DNA of 64,000 bases from Owenia fusiformis (lineage: Eukaryota > Annelida > Polychaeta > Sabellida > Oweniidae): assembly GCA_903813345.2 (NCBI GenBank), contig CAIIXF020000005.1, positions 2,170,001 through 2,234,000 of the forward strand, written 5' to 3'. Shown here one piece after another: positions 37,001 to 48,312 of this stretch (the first letter of the stretch is position 1; the number at the start of each line of letters is the position of its first letter). The notes under the pieces were generated by a model that was not told the origin of the DNA, made no database searches, and worked only from the letters and a program-made list of their open reading frames with translations. The translations under genes and the position numbers were made by a program.

Positions 37001-37129
37001 AAGCGCTGCTGGAGAGTAGTAGCTCTCTGGGGAGTATGTCCGGTGGATACAACAGCCCAGATCTTGATGAGGAGAATGATGAGTCAAGATCTGAAACTGT
37101 TTGGGTTGTTCTACCAAGAACTCAGGAAG
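31062..37129 (+). CDS. FN3/thioredoxin-fold giant protein, exons 16-24 (FN3 domains 3-9)
   Basis: Exons are 31062-31275, 31586-31706, 31905-32096, 32375-32624, 32993-33139, 34790-34891, 35165-35260, 35605-35781 and 36056-37129. All phases agree. FN3 domains are recognisable by the early Trp (IIAWEKP, DVTWQSP, VVWNKG, SVAWDPP, SIRWLPA, HLYWEKP) and the late L-x-P-G-x-x-Y or similar motif (DLTPGQSYDI, GLDANTTYTV, DLQPGVQYKI, CRAGRTYNI). Exon 24 is unusually long (1074 nt). It holds the end of one FN3, two complete FN3s, and a Ser/Asp/Glu-rich low-complexity stretch near 36990-37110. Exon 21 uses the second of two nearly identical acceptors, because the first leads to an early stop. Exon 23 has a partial copy in its downstream intron. 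Confidence 0.85.
32625..34670. other. Introns 19 and 20 of the FN3 gene
   Basis: Outside exon 20 (32993-33139) this is AT-rich intron sequence with no mobile element, RNA gene or reverse-strand gene that I recognise. Confidence 0.5.
34671..34854 (+). repeat. 92-bp direct duplication across the exon-21 acceptor
   Basis: Copies at 34671-34762 and 34763-34854 differ at only two positions. Each contains the acceptor tatttaacag and the first 65 bases of exon 21. Splicing to the first acceptor reads through the junction of the copies into a stop (ending GDILKLCYI), so only the second gives a full protein. Confidence 0.95.
35912..35993 (+). repeat. Intronic copy of the exon-23 acceptor and exon start
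   Basis: This repeats 35593-35673 with about six differences, including the acceptor (cggtacag versus cggtgcag) and the first 23 codons. No matching donor follows. It lies just upstream of exon 24. Confidence 0.9.
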
Positions 37130-37324
37130 GTATGTACAGTGTAGCTCTAATATTCAAATAAGATTTTTAGCATGGGAAAAACAAGTGGATTAAATTTCAA
37201 AAACAAAACAACGGGAATCCCTATAAATTATTTATGTACATTTTTCATTTTAGTCAATAGAGTAAGCCACATCATATAGATATATCAGTGTGAACTTAGG
37301 TTTTCATTAGACAGTAAAGTGTGT

Positions 37325-37500
37325 ATGCAGAAGTGCCAAAGGGAGAGGATAAAAATTGTCTTAGAGCCCAGCAAGAAAAAGAAAACATTTTAAGTGTACA
37401 CCAGTCATAAGGAAAACAAACCCCAACTATCCCAAACCATAACCCGACATGAAAAGATTTAGTATTTACAGAACCTAACCTTCCTCAAAACCATTACTAA
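37325..37500 (+). repeat. Copy of the dispersed repeat family
   Basis: From agtgccaaagggagagga through ccagtcataaggaaaacaaa to the ccttcctcaaaaccatt end; same order as the other copies. Confidence 0.65.
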
Positions 37501-37738
37501 CAAGTACTTGTTGATTAACATTGGTTTTCTAAAAATACATTGTTCTTGAACTCTTGTGGATTGCTGTAATGTTTTGTGGAATTAGAATTTCATTTCATCA
37601 TTAAAGACTGGTTTTGAGTTGTGGCTTTATCTTTTGATATATCAAGTGCATTATTTCCTGCTAACATTTCTTTCATGTATCAACACTACATGCATATTAA
37701 TATATTTTTGTATACCAATTAGTTTATATTACTTCCAG

Positions 37739-40700
37739 GTAATGTTGAGAGTGTGCTAGGCACATACAACAGTGACCACGATGAGATGAGACTTGTTTGG
37801 ACAGTAGTAGAAGATTCCTACATGATCAACCAGTTCAATGTGGTCTACTTCAACACAACAGAGCCTGGTATAGAGAGGAAGTGTGTCAATGCTGATACAA
37901 GGGCTTGTACTTTGCCAGTTAAAACATTCAAGTACGTTTGAAATAGTTTGCAACCATGTTTTTGTATCTCATTTTTTTCTCACAGATATACAGTGTGTCC
38001 CAAAAAAAAGGAAACCGGCAATAGATTGCTTATTTCTCAAATATGAATAATAATAGGAAAATGTCACAGCTACCATCTGATAGGTTATGATGTCCTTTTT
38101 CATATGATACCAAAGGTGTTTATTTTTCTTCACGGATGACTGAGTTATAAGGGATTTAAGTGACCATGTCAGAAATTGGTTTGTGCCACTTTTTCTGTCA
38201 TGAATGGCTGAACAATGAGGGATTAAAATGGCTATGCAAGACATTGTCTTATTCGAAATACACATTTCTGAACAAGCATTCAACATAGCAAGTTCATGCA
38301 GCTGACCCAAGATCAAAGAGTATTTGTAGTGCTCCTCCTCATCGTCGGATTATCGTTCGGGACAGATTAAGGGCGCTGTTCAAAAGAAGAGTGATTGCCT
38401 TGAACCACAAGATTGAGTTCATCGAGATCCCCAGACCTGACACCCTGCGACTTCTTCATTTGGGGTTATCTCAAGGGTAAAGTATTTACAACACCACCAA
38501 GAGACGTTGATGATTTAAGGGCCAGGATTGTCGCAGCAGTGGAGGATTTAAGGGGACAGAGAGACATCATCAGGGATGCCGTACGTGCGATGAGATCAAG
38601 GGCAGACATTTGCATTGAAAGGAATGGGGGTCATGTTGAAGGACATTGGGGTTAAAACAACTTTGAATGGACATTGGGATTTAAAAGGGGTGTTAAACAT
38701 GATATGTGTAATTTTAATTGGAATAAATGAGTAAAAGAGTGATATCCTGATGTTTGTTGTTACTTATCACTTTGTTATGATGGTGAAATTGACTTGGCTG
38801 AAAGTGGTACAAACTCATTTCTGACATGGTCACTTAGATCCCTTATAACTCAGTCATCCGTGAAGGAAAATAGACAACTTTGATATCATAAGAAAGAGGA
38901 CATCATAATCTATCAGATGGTAGCTGTGAAATTTTCCTATCATTATTCATATTTGAGAAATAAGCAATCTATTGCCGGTTTCCTTTTTTTTGGGACACAC
39001 TGTACAGTATTTAACTTGATGAGTTTGTTGAGGTATGATATAAATTACACATATTCATTTATGTTCACACACAAAAGTGCAAAATACTTCATAGCCCATA
39101 ATTCAAACACAACATTGTTACACATGTTCCAGGACTGTTTATGAAGTGGCCATAGAACCTGTATATGACAATGATAACATCAGACAGCAACCACAACATG
39201 TACATATTCAGGTTCCTGGGGCCCCTGATGCTCCAAATATATTTGCCAGAAGCATTGATCAAGAGGAGTTTGTCATAGAGTGGGGCGAACCAAGAACTTA
39301 TGGAAATGTCAAAATAAAGGGATATCAGGTAATATGTCTTTCAAGATTCTAAGTGATTGACTTGAAAAGAGGTTGAGCTGGTGGCTTGTGGTCTATTTTG
39401 GCATCACTTATCATCCCAAATAAAATCAGATATTAGCCTGAGTGATGTAGAGATGACTGAAGGAGCAGGTTCATTTATGTACAGTGTACCTAAGCCAGAT
39501 AATCAGAAAGCATGCTGGGTATGTTATAAGAATATGAACTCAGAACAAACAGTATGACATAGATTGTTGTTTCACCACTTTCTCTTCACAAATTACTGCA
39601 TATCTAATATTATTGTCACTTTGCATATATATGTACTTCTTGATTTCTATATATCTACTTTTTAGGTGTACATGAATGATAAGAAAGTAGGCAATATGTT
39701 AAGTGCTTCCCACAGAAAGGCTGTAATTCCTTGTAGGCCAAACAGGTATGTTGTAAAATTCCATCAATCAAATGAAAATGCAGCTTCCTTTGATTTTTAT
39801 TATTGTACATTGATTTTAGGGATTGAGATTGAATCATAGTACATGTTTTCTTAAAAGGTTTTAGAAGCCCTTGGCTAAGGGAACTATATTGAGTTCCCAT
39901 TTCATTAATTTGATTTGCTGGATTATCTGGTTTAATTCAATAGTTATTGGTTGAAATTAGAGAGGGCAAATGTAAAACAGCCTATGTATAAAATAAATAC
40001 TGGTTATCTGTTATCTTATTGACTACTATACCTTTTGTCAACTGCAGGCATTACAAGATTAACCTAACTGCTGTAACTGCTGTGAGAAGATTTGCTGAGA
40101 CTTCCAAGTCAAACGCGCTACACATTAACACATCTAGTGGAATAGGTGGATTATTTACTCCAGGTATATGAGTCAACATATTATATGTCTTCTGTTATGA
40201 TTAAAACTAAAATGTCTTTGTGTGCGTCTTTGCATTTATACAGTTCTGTATGAAAGAAAATCCCAATTTTGTTTACCTTCCTCATTTGTAGTGAGCTGAA
40301 AAATGATTAAAATTGAATTTTTGTGAATTATTCTTTGATAACTCTGCATGATCTAATAGGTTCACAATCATTGAGCCCAGATGGCTTGCAATCTACAATG
40401 GATTCTACACACATGGGAAATGTTAGTGATGAGATATCCCTCAAGGTGGTAAAGGTGACTGATTCTACCATACACCTGGACTGGAGTGCCTGGCTGGAGG
40501 TGGATGGCCTACTCTGCTTTAAGATACAATGGAGCAGTGTAGCTGTTCCAGCTGTAAGTCATATTTGATATTCAAATCGAAGATAATATGTACAGTCTTT
40601 AACATTCTAGTTTATCAATACCGTAGTTTGTAGTTTCATCCTTTTGACTTGTCTTTGAATGTAACATTATGTGCTGCTTTCTGATTTTATTTGAAGCAGT

Positions 40701-43700
40701 AGGATTTCTCAATCACAATATCTTGTATTTGTAAAGCACATGAGATAAATTATATTTCTTTTGCAGCAAAGAGAGGTGAAGATTGCCAGTAAAGAAAGAA
40801 GCTGTATTCTACAGAACTGCTATCCAGGGACCAATCATTTTGTACGTATCCTGGCACTTGGGGATAGAGATGAGGTATTGGATAAGTCAAGACAACTAAC
40901 AGTTCAAACTTCTGCATCTCCTGATACTCCGGTTCTTACTCTCAGGTATATGAGCATTTATTTTCTAATAATGAAGTCATTGTCACATGAAACAATTGGT
41001 GTATTGTTGATTTTATATTTTTCATATTGAATGTGTGTTTACAACTTTGTGTTATTTTGATATAAAAGAGTTGCCCTTTGTGCAGTTGCATCATCATCTA
41101 TTTTGTTAGTAATTCTCAAAATTTCCAGAACCCTTATAATCTTAGATTCTACTTCCAGGGCTTGTAACTTCAAGTACATAGCAGTGCAGTGGGAGGCCCC
41201 CAAGACGTATGGTGATGCCCTGGTGGCTGGCTACAAAGTGTATGTAAATGGTGTTGTTGAGACCATACTAGGACCAGACCAGTACACCTATGCTTTCACT
41301 CATGGCCAATGGTGTCACGAGTATGCCTTCCAAATTCAGGTAAGAATCATCCACTCATTGAGTTTCAAGGCTTTATATATAAATGCTTCCCAGTTAAAAT
41401 CAAAGTATGACAACAAATAGACTGATACACAATATAAAATTGAACTTGAAGCATAAAATTATATGAATAAATACTTATTTTCTTTATAGGCTCTTTCCAC
41501 TATTGAGAAACTCCATAGCAAACCATCGGAGCCTTTTTTAGTTGAGTGGCCAGGTGTAAGAGCTCCAGTATTATCCAGGGCTCTCACAGTGTCTAGCAAC
41601 TCTATCAAGATAGTATGGGATACTCCCTATGCAAGTGAAGGAGTCAAACTGAAAATGTACAAGGTAAAATAGTCACTATTCAATTGTCCATAAATAAATA
41701 GTGATAATGCAAATCCTGGATAACACAAATACAAAAAAGATATTTTGGTTGGTTTTCGTATATATCCTCTTGACTGTCGTAGTACTCTGTATACTGTACA
41801 ACATAAGTGTACAGTATGTGGTAAAATTAGAAGGTATAGCAGAGGTGTGCTTTAAATTCACCTTAAATTTCCTCCAATTTTCAGCTGCTCTGCATTTATG
41901 AGGAAAGTAATGAGATATCACAAACTGTTAGTCCAATTCATCCAGAAACAAAGGAGGCAGAAGTCCATAATATGAAACCGGGCTCATATCTGGTCCATCT
42001 TGAAGTACATGTAAGTCAACAAGAACCGTATATGTTAAATATATCTGAGAATAATAAATTAAACACTACCTTCTTTAAAATATCGCTTTTCTTCATCATC
42101 AAGTTACATGTAAGTTAGAGTCATTCTAAGTGAATATATAAAGGGAAAGGACCAAAAGTTGTAATGGAACTCAGCAAGAAAAAGCAAACTCTAAGTGCAT
42201 ACCAGTCAAGAAAAACAAACCCCATATATCCCAAAACCATGATCTAATGTGAAAAGAAACAATGTCTAATACCCCATTCCCCCACCATTCAAGAACCAAT
42301 ATCACAATCCAAGACCAGAAGATCAAGGGACATTTCATTCATACTGAAGTCATTACAATACATGTTGAAGGAAAAATTTGAAATTGATAGCCAATTGAGG
42401 CGGTTTTCTTTAAATTACTCCAATATCTGGGTTCTTTGGCCGTTTTCTTGTGACTGTTTACAATAATGACTTTATTAGTTTGCACGGCGAAACATTTGGA
42501 CTCCAGATTCAACTTAGTTTAGCTGAATTCGGAGGTTTATCGAAAACAAAAGAATTTTGGCCACCATGTTGAATGATACTAACTGCAGTAAGAATCATCC
42601 AGCTGTGGAACAATGCCAAAGACATTATGAGCACTCAAGGCTTATTTGACTCCATTTGTAGGTGCATGGAAGTAATCATGTTGTGCGGTCAGAGTCGGTG
42701 AGAGTCCAACCTACGGTGACACCGGACCCCCCACACATCACAGTCACTGTGGTTGGCCTAGAGGAAAGGAGACAAATACAGAAAGTTACTGCTAATCTGC
42801 TCAATAAGAGAGACAAGTAAGATTAATTATTACTATTATACTGTTATTGAGGCATGGTTCCAGACCAAAAAAGAAAGTTCTATTTTAATGCTCAAATCAA
42901 TAATGATGTATTAATAGTTAAATAATTAATGTATGTAAATTGAAGTAAGTGATGTGCTACCTGTACATGTAGACTGAACTTGTATGAAACCTGCTTTTTA
43001 GATTACTGTCTATGATACCTGGTAGACCTCCCAGTCCGATGAGGATGTCACATGAATCTCAAGTAAGTGTTGAATACTCGTTATTGTAGCCATTCAGATC
43101 CCAAAAATATGATCCTCACCAGGGGAGCACAATAAACTAGACATAGCAGTTTTTGTACGTTATACTGACAAAAAAATAAATAAAAAATAAATAATATGAT
43201 ATTAAAACCTCAAAAATAGAAACTAGAATAATTTCTGAATTGAAAAATTGAACATTCGATCGCTGCAAATTCAGATTTGAATTCTGACCAGACGAAGGGG
43301 CGGATTTCGGAGGAATATTCATGGAATATTTATGCCCAGTCATGTTATTGTACGAAAAATATTCATAAGAACATTTTTTCATGAGCCAGGCCACTGTATC
43401 TTCCCTTTGGGAAAATTTTATCCAGATTCATTCAGTAGTTATTGAGATATTAATTATTTAGTCCAGGCATATCATTTATTGCACTCTTTGAAAAAGAAGC
43501 CAGTTGCGTGGGATATATTTGCTGAAATAAGGCAGCATGGTAAAGGTTTAAGCAATATAAACAAACATTTAACATGTTACTGATGAAAGTTCTTATAATT
43601 CATTTTTTCTCTGTTTACCAGATTTACCTCAAGGTGTCTGAAACTCTACAGCAAGTGGAGGAGATGCTAGATGACTGTTTCTCCTCTCTGTCACACTATA

Positions 43701-44176
43701 CTGGGAACCTTCTTGCACATGTTAGCTGGCAATGTCCCCAGAGCAATCCCCATGTAACTATCTGTGGCTTCAAGGTTCTCATTGATGGCAAACAGTATGG
43801 TTCAACATTGCATTCTGGCGTAAAGAATGTTAGAATTAAGGTACATGTAGGGCTGCATTGTATGTATTTCCCAACTTATTTGTGACAGAATTTATCCTTA
43901 TTAACCTACCTGGAACTCTCAAATACTCTGATATTCAAATATTCCATTACTGTATGTTCACTTGACCTCACCACCATACCCTCAACTATGTGTAACCTTT
44001 TCTTAATCTTACTTACAGCTTGGTCTTGACAAACTTGTACATAAATTGACTATGGTAGCTGTGTCAGAGAAACCACGAACCAGTAGTGTCCCATCTAATA
44101 TAGTAGAGCTCCTAACAGACCCTTTCCAACCCTACACATTCTTTTGTTTCCACACAATACATTCAAATAATGCAAA
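37739..44176 (+). CDS. FN3/thioredoxin-fold giant protein, exons 25-37 (FN3 domains 10-15)
   Basis: Exons are 37739-37931, 39133-39328, 39666-39745, 40048-40163, 40360-40553, 40767-40945, 41159-41339, 41490-41663, 41885-42010, 42662-42816, 43002-43062, 43622-43840 and 44019-44176. Phases match throughout. FN3 cores are visible as RLVWTVV, VIEWGEP with IKGYQVYMND, HLDWSAW, AVQWEAP with VAGYKVYVNG, IKIVWDTP, and HVSWQCP with GFKVLIDGKQYG. The repeated GY-V-Y-hydrophilic-G hairpin suggests that several domains arose by internal duplication. The domain over exons 34-37 contains an inserted linker with PGRPPSP. A mariner-like element sits in the intron after exon 25, and a copy of the dispersed repeat sits in the intron after exon 33. 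Confidence 0.85.
37991..39002 (+). mobile_element. Mariner-like DNA transposon remnant with ~200-bp inverted repeats
   Basis: The ends are cagtgtgtccc and gggacacactg, flanked by TA (37989-37990 and 39003-39004). The arms are about 200 bp (37991-38200 and 38795-39002). The interior at 38413-38655 codes the C-terminal end of a Tc1/mariner-superfamily transposase: RSPDLTPCDFFIWGYLKGK contains the third catalytic Asp (in the C-D-F-F segment), and CIERNGGHVEGHW is the usual tail. The N-terminal domain and the first two catalytic acids are missing, so the copy is internally deleted and non-autonomous. It lies in intron 25. Confidence 0.85.
42130..42370 (+). repeat. Fullest copy of the dispersed repeat family
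   Basis: It runs from aaagggaaaggaccaaaagt to catttcattcatactgaagt and a few bases beyond. Other copies lie at about 14160, 15715, 21545 and 37325 on this strand, and about 24520, 28650, 46720 and 54240 on the other. No tRNA-like head, coding potential or clear inverted repeat was seen, so SINE versus MITE is undecided. Confidence 0.75.
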
Positions 44177-44354
44177 GTAAGTACCCATATGCTTTGTCAT
44201 GTTTTGTTTTTATCAAACATCAATTTTCTTGCTGCATTTTACAGTCTGATAATTTAGATTTTTGAAACCTACAATGTATCTCAGAAATAAACATGATCTT
44301 CAATGAAAACCAACCAGACCAATGGCATGTCTATAATGTTGTTAATTGTTTTAG

Positions 44355-47300
44355 ATGGCCAAATCTTGGATGCTGTCAATACATAGATACACTGGAGTAT
44401 GAGCGACGGTTTCCTACAAGGTCATACAACAATGGGCTTATGCAGCACAATATTCCTCCACCATCTTGCCATGTAATGGATGTCTTCGATGGAGAGTTCA
44501 ATCCACTGCTGCCACCTAGTGGGCCGGATTGCCCAACTGTACTATTCTTCTGGACTAGATGGTATTATTAATTACATGTATTCTACTTATTATGTTAATT
44601 TAAAATAAGCAGTACCTATCACTATGTATACCAAGAGCATACCTATTTTGTATTATGATTAAAATAAATAGTAAATACAGGAATATGCACGGTTTATTAA
44701 TGAAATTCAGACTTCAAGGTAACATAAATAAATTGTACATTTTTCTTAGGTGCCGCACATCCCAGTATGCTATGGCAAACTTTGTGAGGTTTACCCGAGA
44801 GTTTCCTAGGGAGTATGATTACATAGCTGTGTCGTGTGTGGATAAAGAGAAATACCCCTGGGAGAGGCAAGAATTGACACACTATCTCACTGAAAATACT
44901 TTGAGGGATGAGACAATCAGACATTGCTTGAATATCAGTGCATCTTCTGCTTATGTGGCAGGCAGCCTGCTGAAGAAAGGGATGCTTGGTAGGCACATAG
45001 TGTGACTTTTGCCATTATAGTGGGAGTTTTGTTAATTGTCTCATTGTCTGATATTGAAAATATTTATTTGCATTTAAACCTCTAGAAACCAATATGATAT
45101 GAGTAAGGTCACTACAAATTAATATGTGACAAGAATGTATTCTGTTTAATGGCATTAAAAAATGACAAAAATCCTAAAAAAGACGAAATGGCTCTAGACC
45201 CATGAGGTTTTGGGATTCAGTTAGGTATTGTGCTTAACAGTCAATTTGTTTTAATGGCCTATAAATATCTTTGCTTACCATTTTGATTTTTTAAGTAACT
45301 TTAATAACACTAAATTCACAGTAGACATGGTACCATTATCAAAGCTATGAGGCTAAGTGCCTTGAAAGTCATTTATTGATCGATTAATGGATTAAAAAGC
45401 AGAGAGAAGCATTACTTATATCTTTGGGGAATAGAGCCAAGTTGATCACTTACTTAATTTAACATTTATCTTGCAAATGGCAGCCAAACATTTATTTACA
45501 TCATGTTGAATAAATACCGAATAAGTAATTATTAAGACGTGTTATTGGGAATTTCCGATTGCTATGCTTCTATGGTTGCCCAAAAGTAATTGCAAATATT
45601 ATGTATATGGCTTCAAGAATTTCTGTTATTGACTTTCAGCAAAGCATGGCAAGCATGATAGAGCGATGAGTGATAAGGGGGTCTATGGTGATATCAATGA
45701 TTTGTTTAATGTGATAGGAGTGCCTACAGTTGTCATTATACACCCAGATGGTAAGAGCAACTTCTTCACTAAAAGAGCAGCTATTTGCACATATGTATAA
45801 GTTGTGGGACATTGGACATTGTTGACATCAACACCCACTTTATTAAAACCAGTTCTTACAGGTACACAGTCAGTTGAAATGACAATTCATTTCCGAAGTC
45901 TGTTTCAAGTGAGATATAGCACCTGTTGCAGCTGCGCAGGGCTGAATTGCTTCGTAATGAAGGATTGTGTGTCTGTTTCACCTCAAAAGTCCAAAGTCAC
46001 AAAGCTTTTTGTCAAAGTGCTTTGTAAGGAAGCAATTTACCCTGCTTTAACCTATATCTACATACATGTTCATGTACACTATCAATATCAATAACATCAA
46101 TATCCACGTATCCCATTGTAATCTGTATGACAAGGTCCTATATACTCATATATATATATTAGATATATGATGATTAATCTTTAATTTCAGACTATATTGC
46201 ATGGCATGGCAGATATGCAGCATTAGACTACAGCCACTTTAAGGGATATATGCAACATGCCCTTGCCTCTATTTACAATGAAGACTGTTCTGTCCACCAA
46301 TGTGACACTTGCCAGAATGAAACATCAATAGACATAGATAATATAGGTAAACATAATTAAAGACTCCCATAAGACACAGCACTAACATTTATAGACCTCT
46401 TAACTTAAAAGACAAAAGCTTTCTCTAGGATTCAATATATTGATTACTAATTAAGTGCATCATCCTGGAATCCTATCACAATTTATGTAATCTTTGCCAT
46501 AGTCCAAAAACATCCAATAAATACAAGTTAACTTAACCAAGCATTTTAAACTTAAAATTATTCACAGACTTGATTAATCTATATGCCAATGAAAAGTAAA
46601 GTTATGTCTCTAAGTCTGACATGTAGCATGCTAAATGAAATCAATCTTATATTATGCTGAGTCGAAAGCAAAATGCCTATACCAAATATTATGTCAGTGT
46701 CAACTACTCAACTCCACTCCTTTTTAGAGCTTATTTAAATGTGTCCCTTGGAGTTATAGTCTTGGATTGGGACATTGGTACTTGAAATGTGGGGGACACA
46801 GTTTGTTTTAACATTGGATTATGATTTGGGATAGTTGGGGTTTGCTTTCCTATTGGCTGTTTTCTTTTTCGTCCTGTGTATCGTAACCATTTTTGGTACT
46901 TTCCTACAATACATGTTTTGGAACTTTCACATACATATCTATGACTGGAGAAATATGAAGTACATCTACTTGCATTACCACCTTTGTGCTTATTGTATCA
47001 CCACAAAGATATTATAGATACATATAAATAATGACCATTATTTAGCTTCTGTTTAAAGGTCTTACACTCTGTGACTTACAAGTATGAATTCTTACACTTC
47101 GTGACTTACAAGTATGAATTCTTACACTTGGTGACTTATGAATTCTTACACTTGGTGACTTACAAGTATGAATTCTTACACTGTTGTTTACATGTATGTC
47201 ACCATGTAGTGACGTTTTAAATGCCTTGTATTATAAACGACATGCATGTTCTTTACAGAGATTGGTTGTAAAACATATGATCGCACTTCCCTGTTACTAC

Positions 47301-47548
47301 ACAGTTCTGGAAATCCATCCGTGAAAGCCAAGACAGGAGGCACAATCGCAACACCTTCATTCAGCACCAATAAGAAACAAACCAAACCAGATGACACTTT
47401 GTTTACAAAATCACAACGTTCCAAAGACTCTAGGCAAGCCAAACAGGAGATTGACATTAATGTAAGACCATATTCTGCAAATGCAATGCCTGAGACTCCG
47501 ACCAAGAAGAAATCTAGGAAGCCAATATCTGCAAAACGATCTAGATAA
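44355..47548 (+). CDS. FN3/thioredoxin-fold giant protein, exons 38-42 (thioredoxin-like domain, basic tail, stop)
   Basis: Exons are 44355-44561, 44750-44988, 45640-45750, 46191-46346 and 47259-47548, with the stop at the end of the last. The segment VLFFWTRWCRTS, split by the exon 38/39 junction, lines up with the first strand and active-site WCxxC of thioredoxins. The second Cys is replaced by Ser (C-R-T-S), a monothiol arrangement. Later, GVPTVVIIHPDG matches the cis-proline and the following strand. An expanded helical insert lies between them. After the fold comes a Cys cluster (CSVHQCDTC) and a Lys/Arg/Ser tail ending near KSRKPISAKRSR. Redox activity is an inference only; a CxxS site could equally serve binding or isomerase roles. 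Summed over all six blocks, the coding length is 8289 nt, exactly divisible by three. Confidence 0.82.
46720..46890 (-). repeat. Reverse copy of the dispersed repeat family
   Basis: The stretch with ggattatgatttgggatagt and ggggtttgctttcctattgg is the reverse complement of the core of the 42130 copy. It lies in intron 41 of the FN3 gene. Confidence 0.6.
47058..47182. repeat. 31-bp tandem repeat, about four units
   Basis: Units of cttacacttcgtgacttaca plus agtatgaatt; one unit lacks the acaag part. In intron 41, 75 bp before the last exon. Confidence 0.85.
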
Positions 47549-48312
47549 AGTCTACAGACTTCAAAAGAAATAATATTGCTCACATTGTGTGGTTTGTTAA
47601 GATATTAATGGTGGCCAGAATGTTGCCACACCACAGATTGTTATTAAGCCAGTCATAAAATTAATGCTTAGTCATAAAGTGTGCAATACCAAATAATTAA
47701 TAAATTTGTGTTAAAATCATATTTTCCTTGATATATTTTTCATTGATTGAATTATGTAAAATACTATTTGAATTAAAATATTATGCGAAATAATGTAAAT
47801 ATCTACTGCAATTGGCATGTAAATTGAATTAATTTATTTGTTTAAATAATGCCAGTCCTAATCACAGCTGTTTTCAATGTATTGACTATACTCCTTGATT
47901 ATCTTTCAATTTTGTTATTAATATTCAAGTATATTATGATTGAAAATGTTTTCAATTCATACTGATATACATGTAGTTATATTACAATGGCATTCATTGT
48001 GTGTGAACATATTTTGTATGTATACTTGTCAGTGATATCCATTGACCATAATAGATGAGTGTCTATTTGTTTATATTTTCAATCACAGACACATCGTGAA
48101 GGTTATTTTTTGTACAAATATATACAAATCACCCAAATATGTTTTATGTTTAATTTATTCATTTAAACTAAACATGTAATTTACGATGTTCCATTGATTT
48201 TATCTCGATATTAAACATACATTTAACAGAATTCAAATGAAAATACGTTAACAAAATGATTATAACAGAAGACACAAAGAAAGATATGTGTAGTTATTCT
48301 AGCAAATAGACA
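47549..48312. other. Convergent 3' intergenic region
   Basis: The FN3 gene (+) and the GT31 gene (-) end towards each other here. A + strand AATAAA lies at 47699-47704, 151 nt past the FN3 stop. A - strand AATAAA lies at 48154-48159, about 155 nt past the GT31 stop. Nothing else is seen. Confidence 0.6.

Noticed and set aside
1-47548. Naming the FN3 gene as a RIM-binding protein
   Set aside because: FN3 hairpins look similar but no SH3 domain is present, and the thioredoxin-like end does not fit that family.
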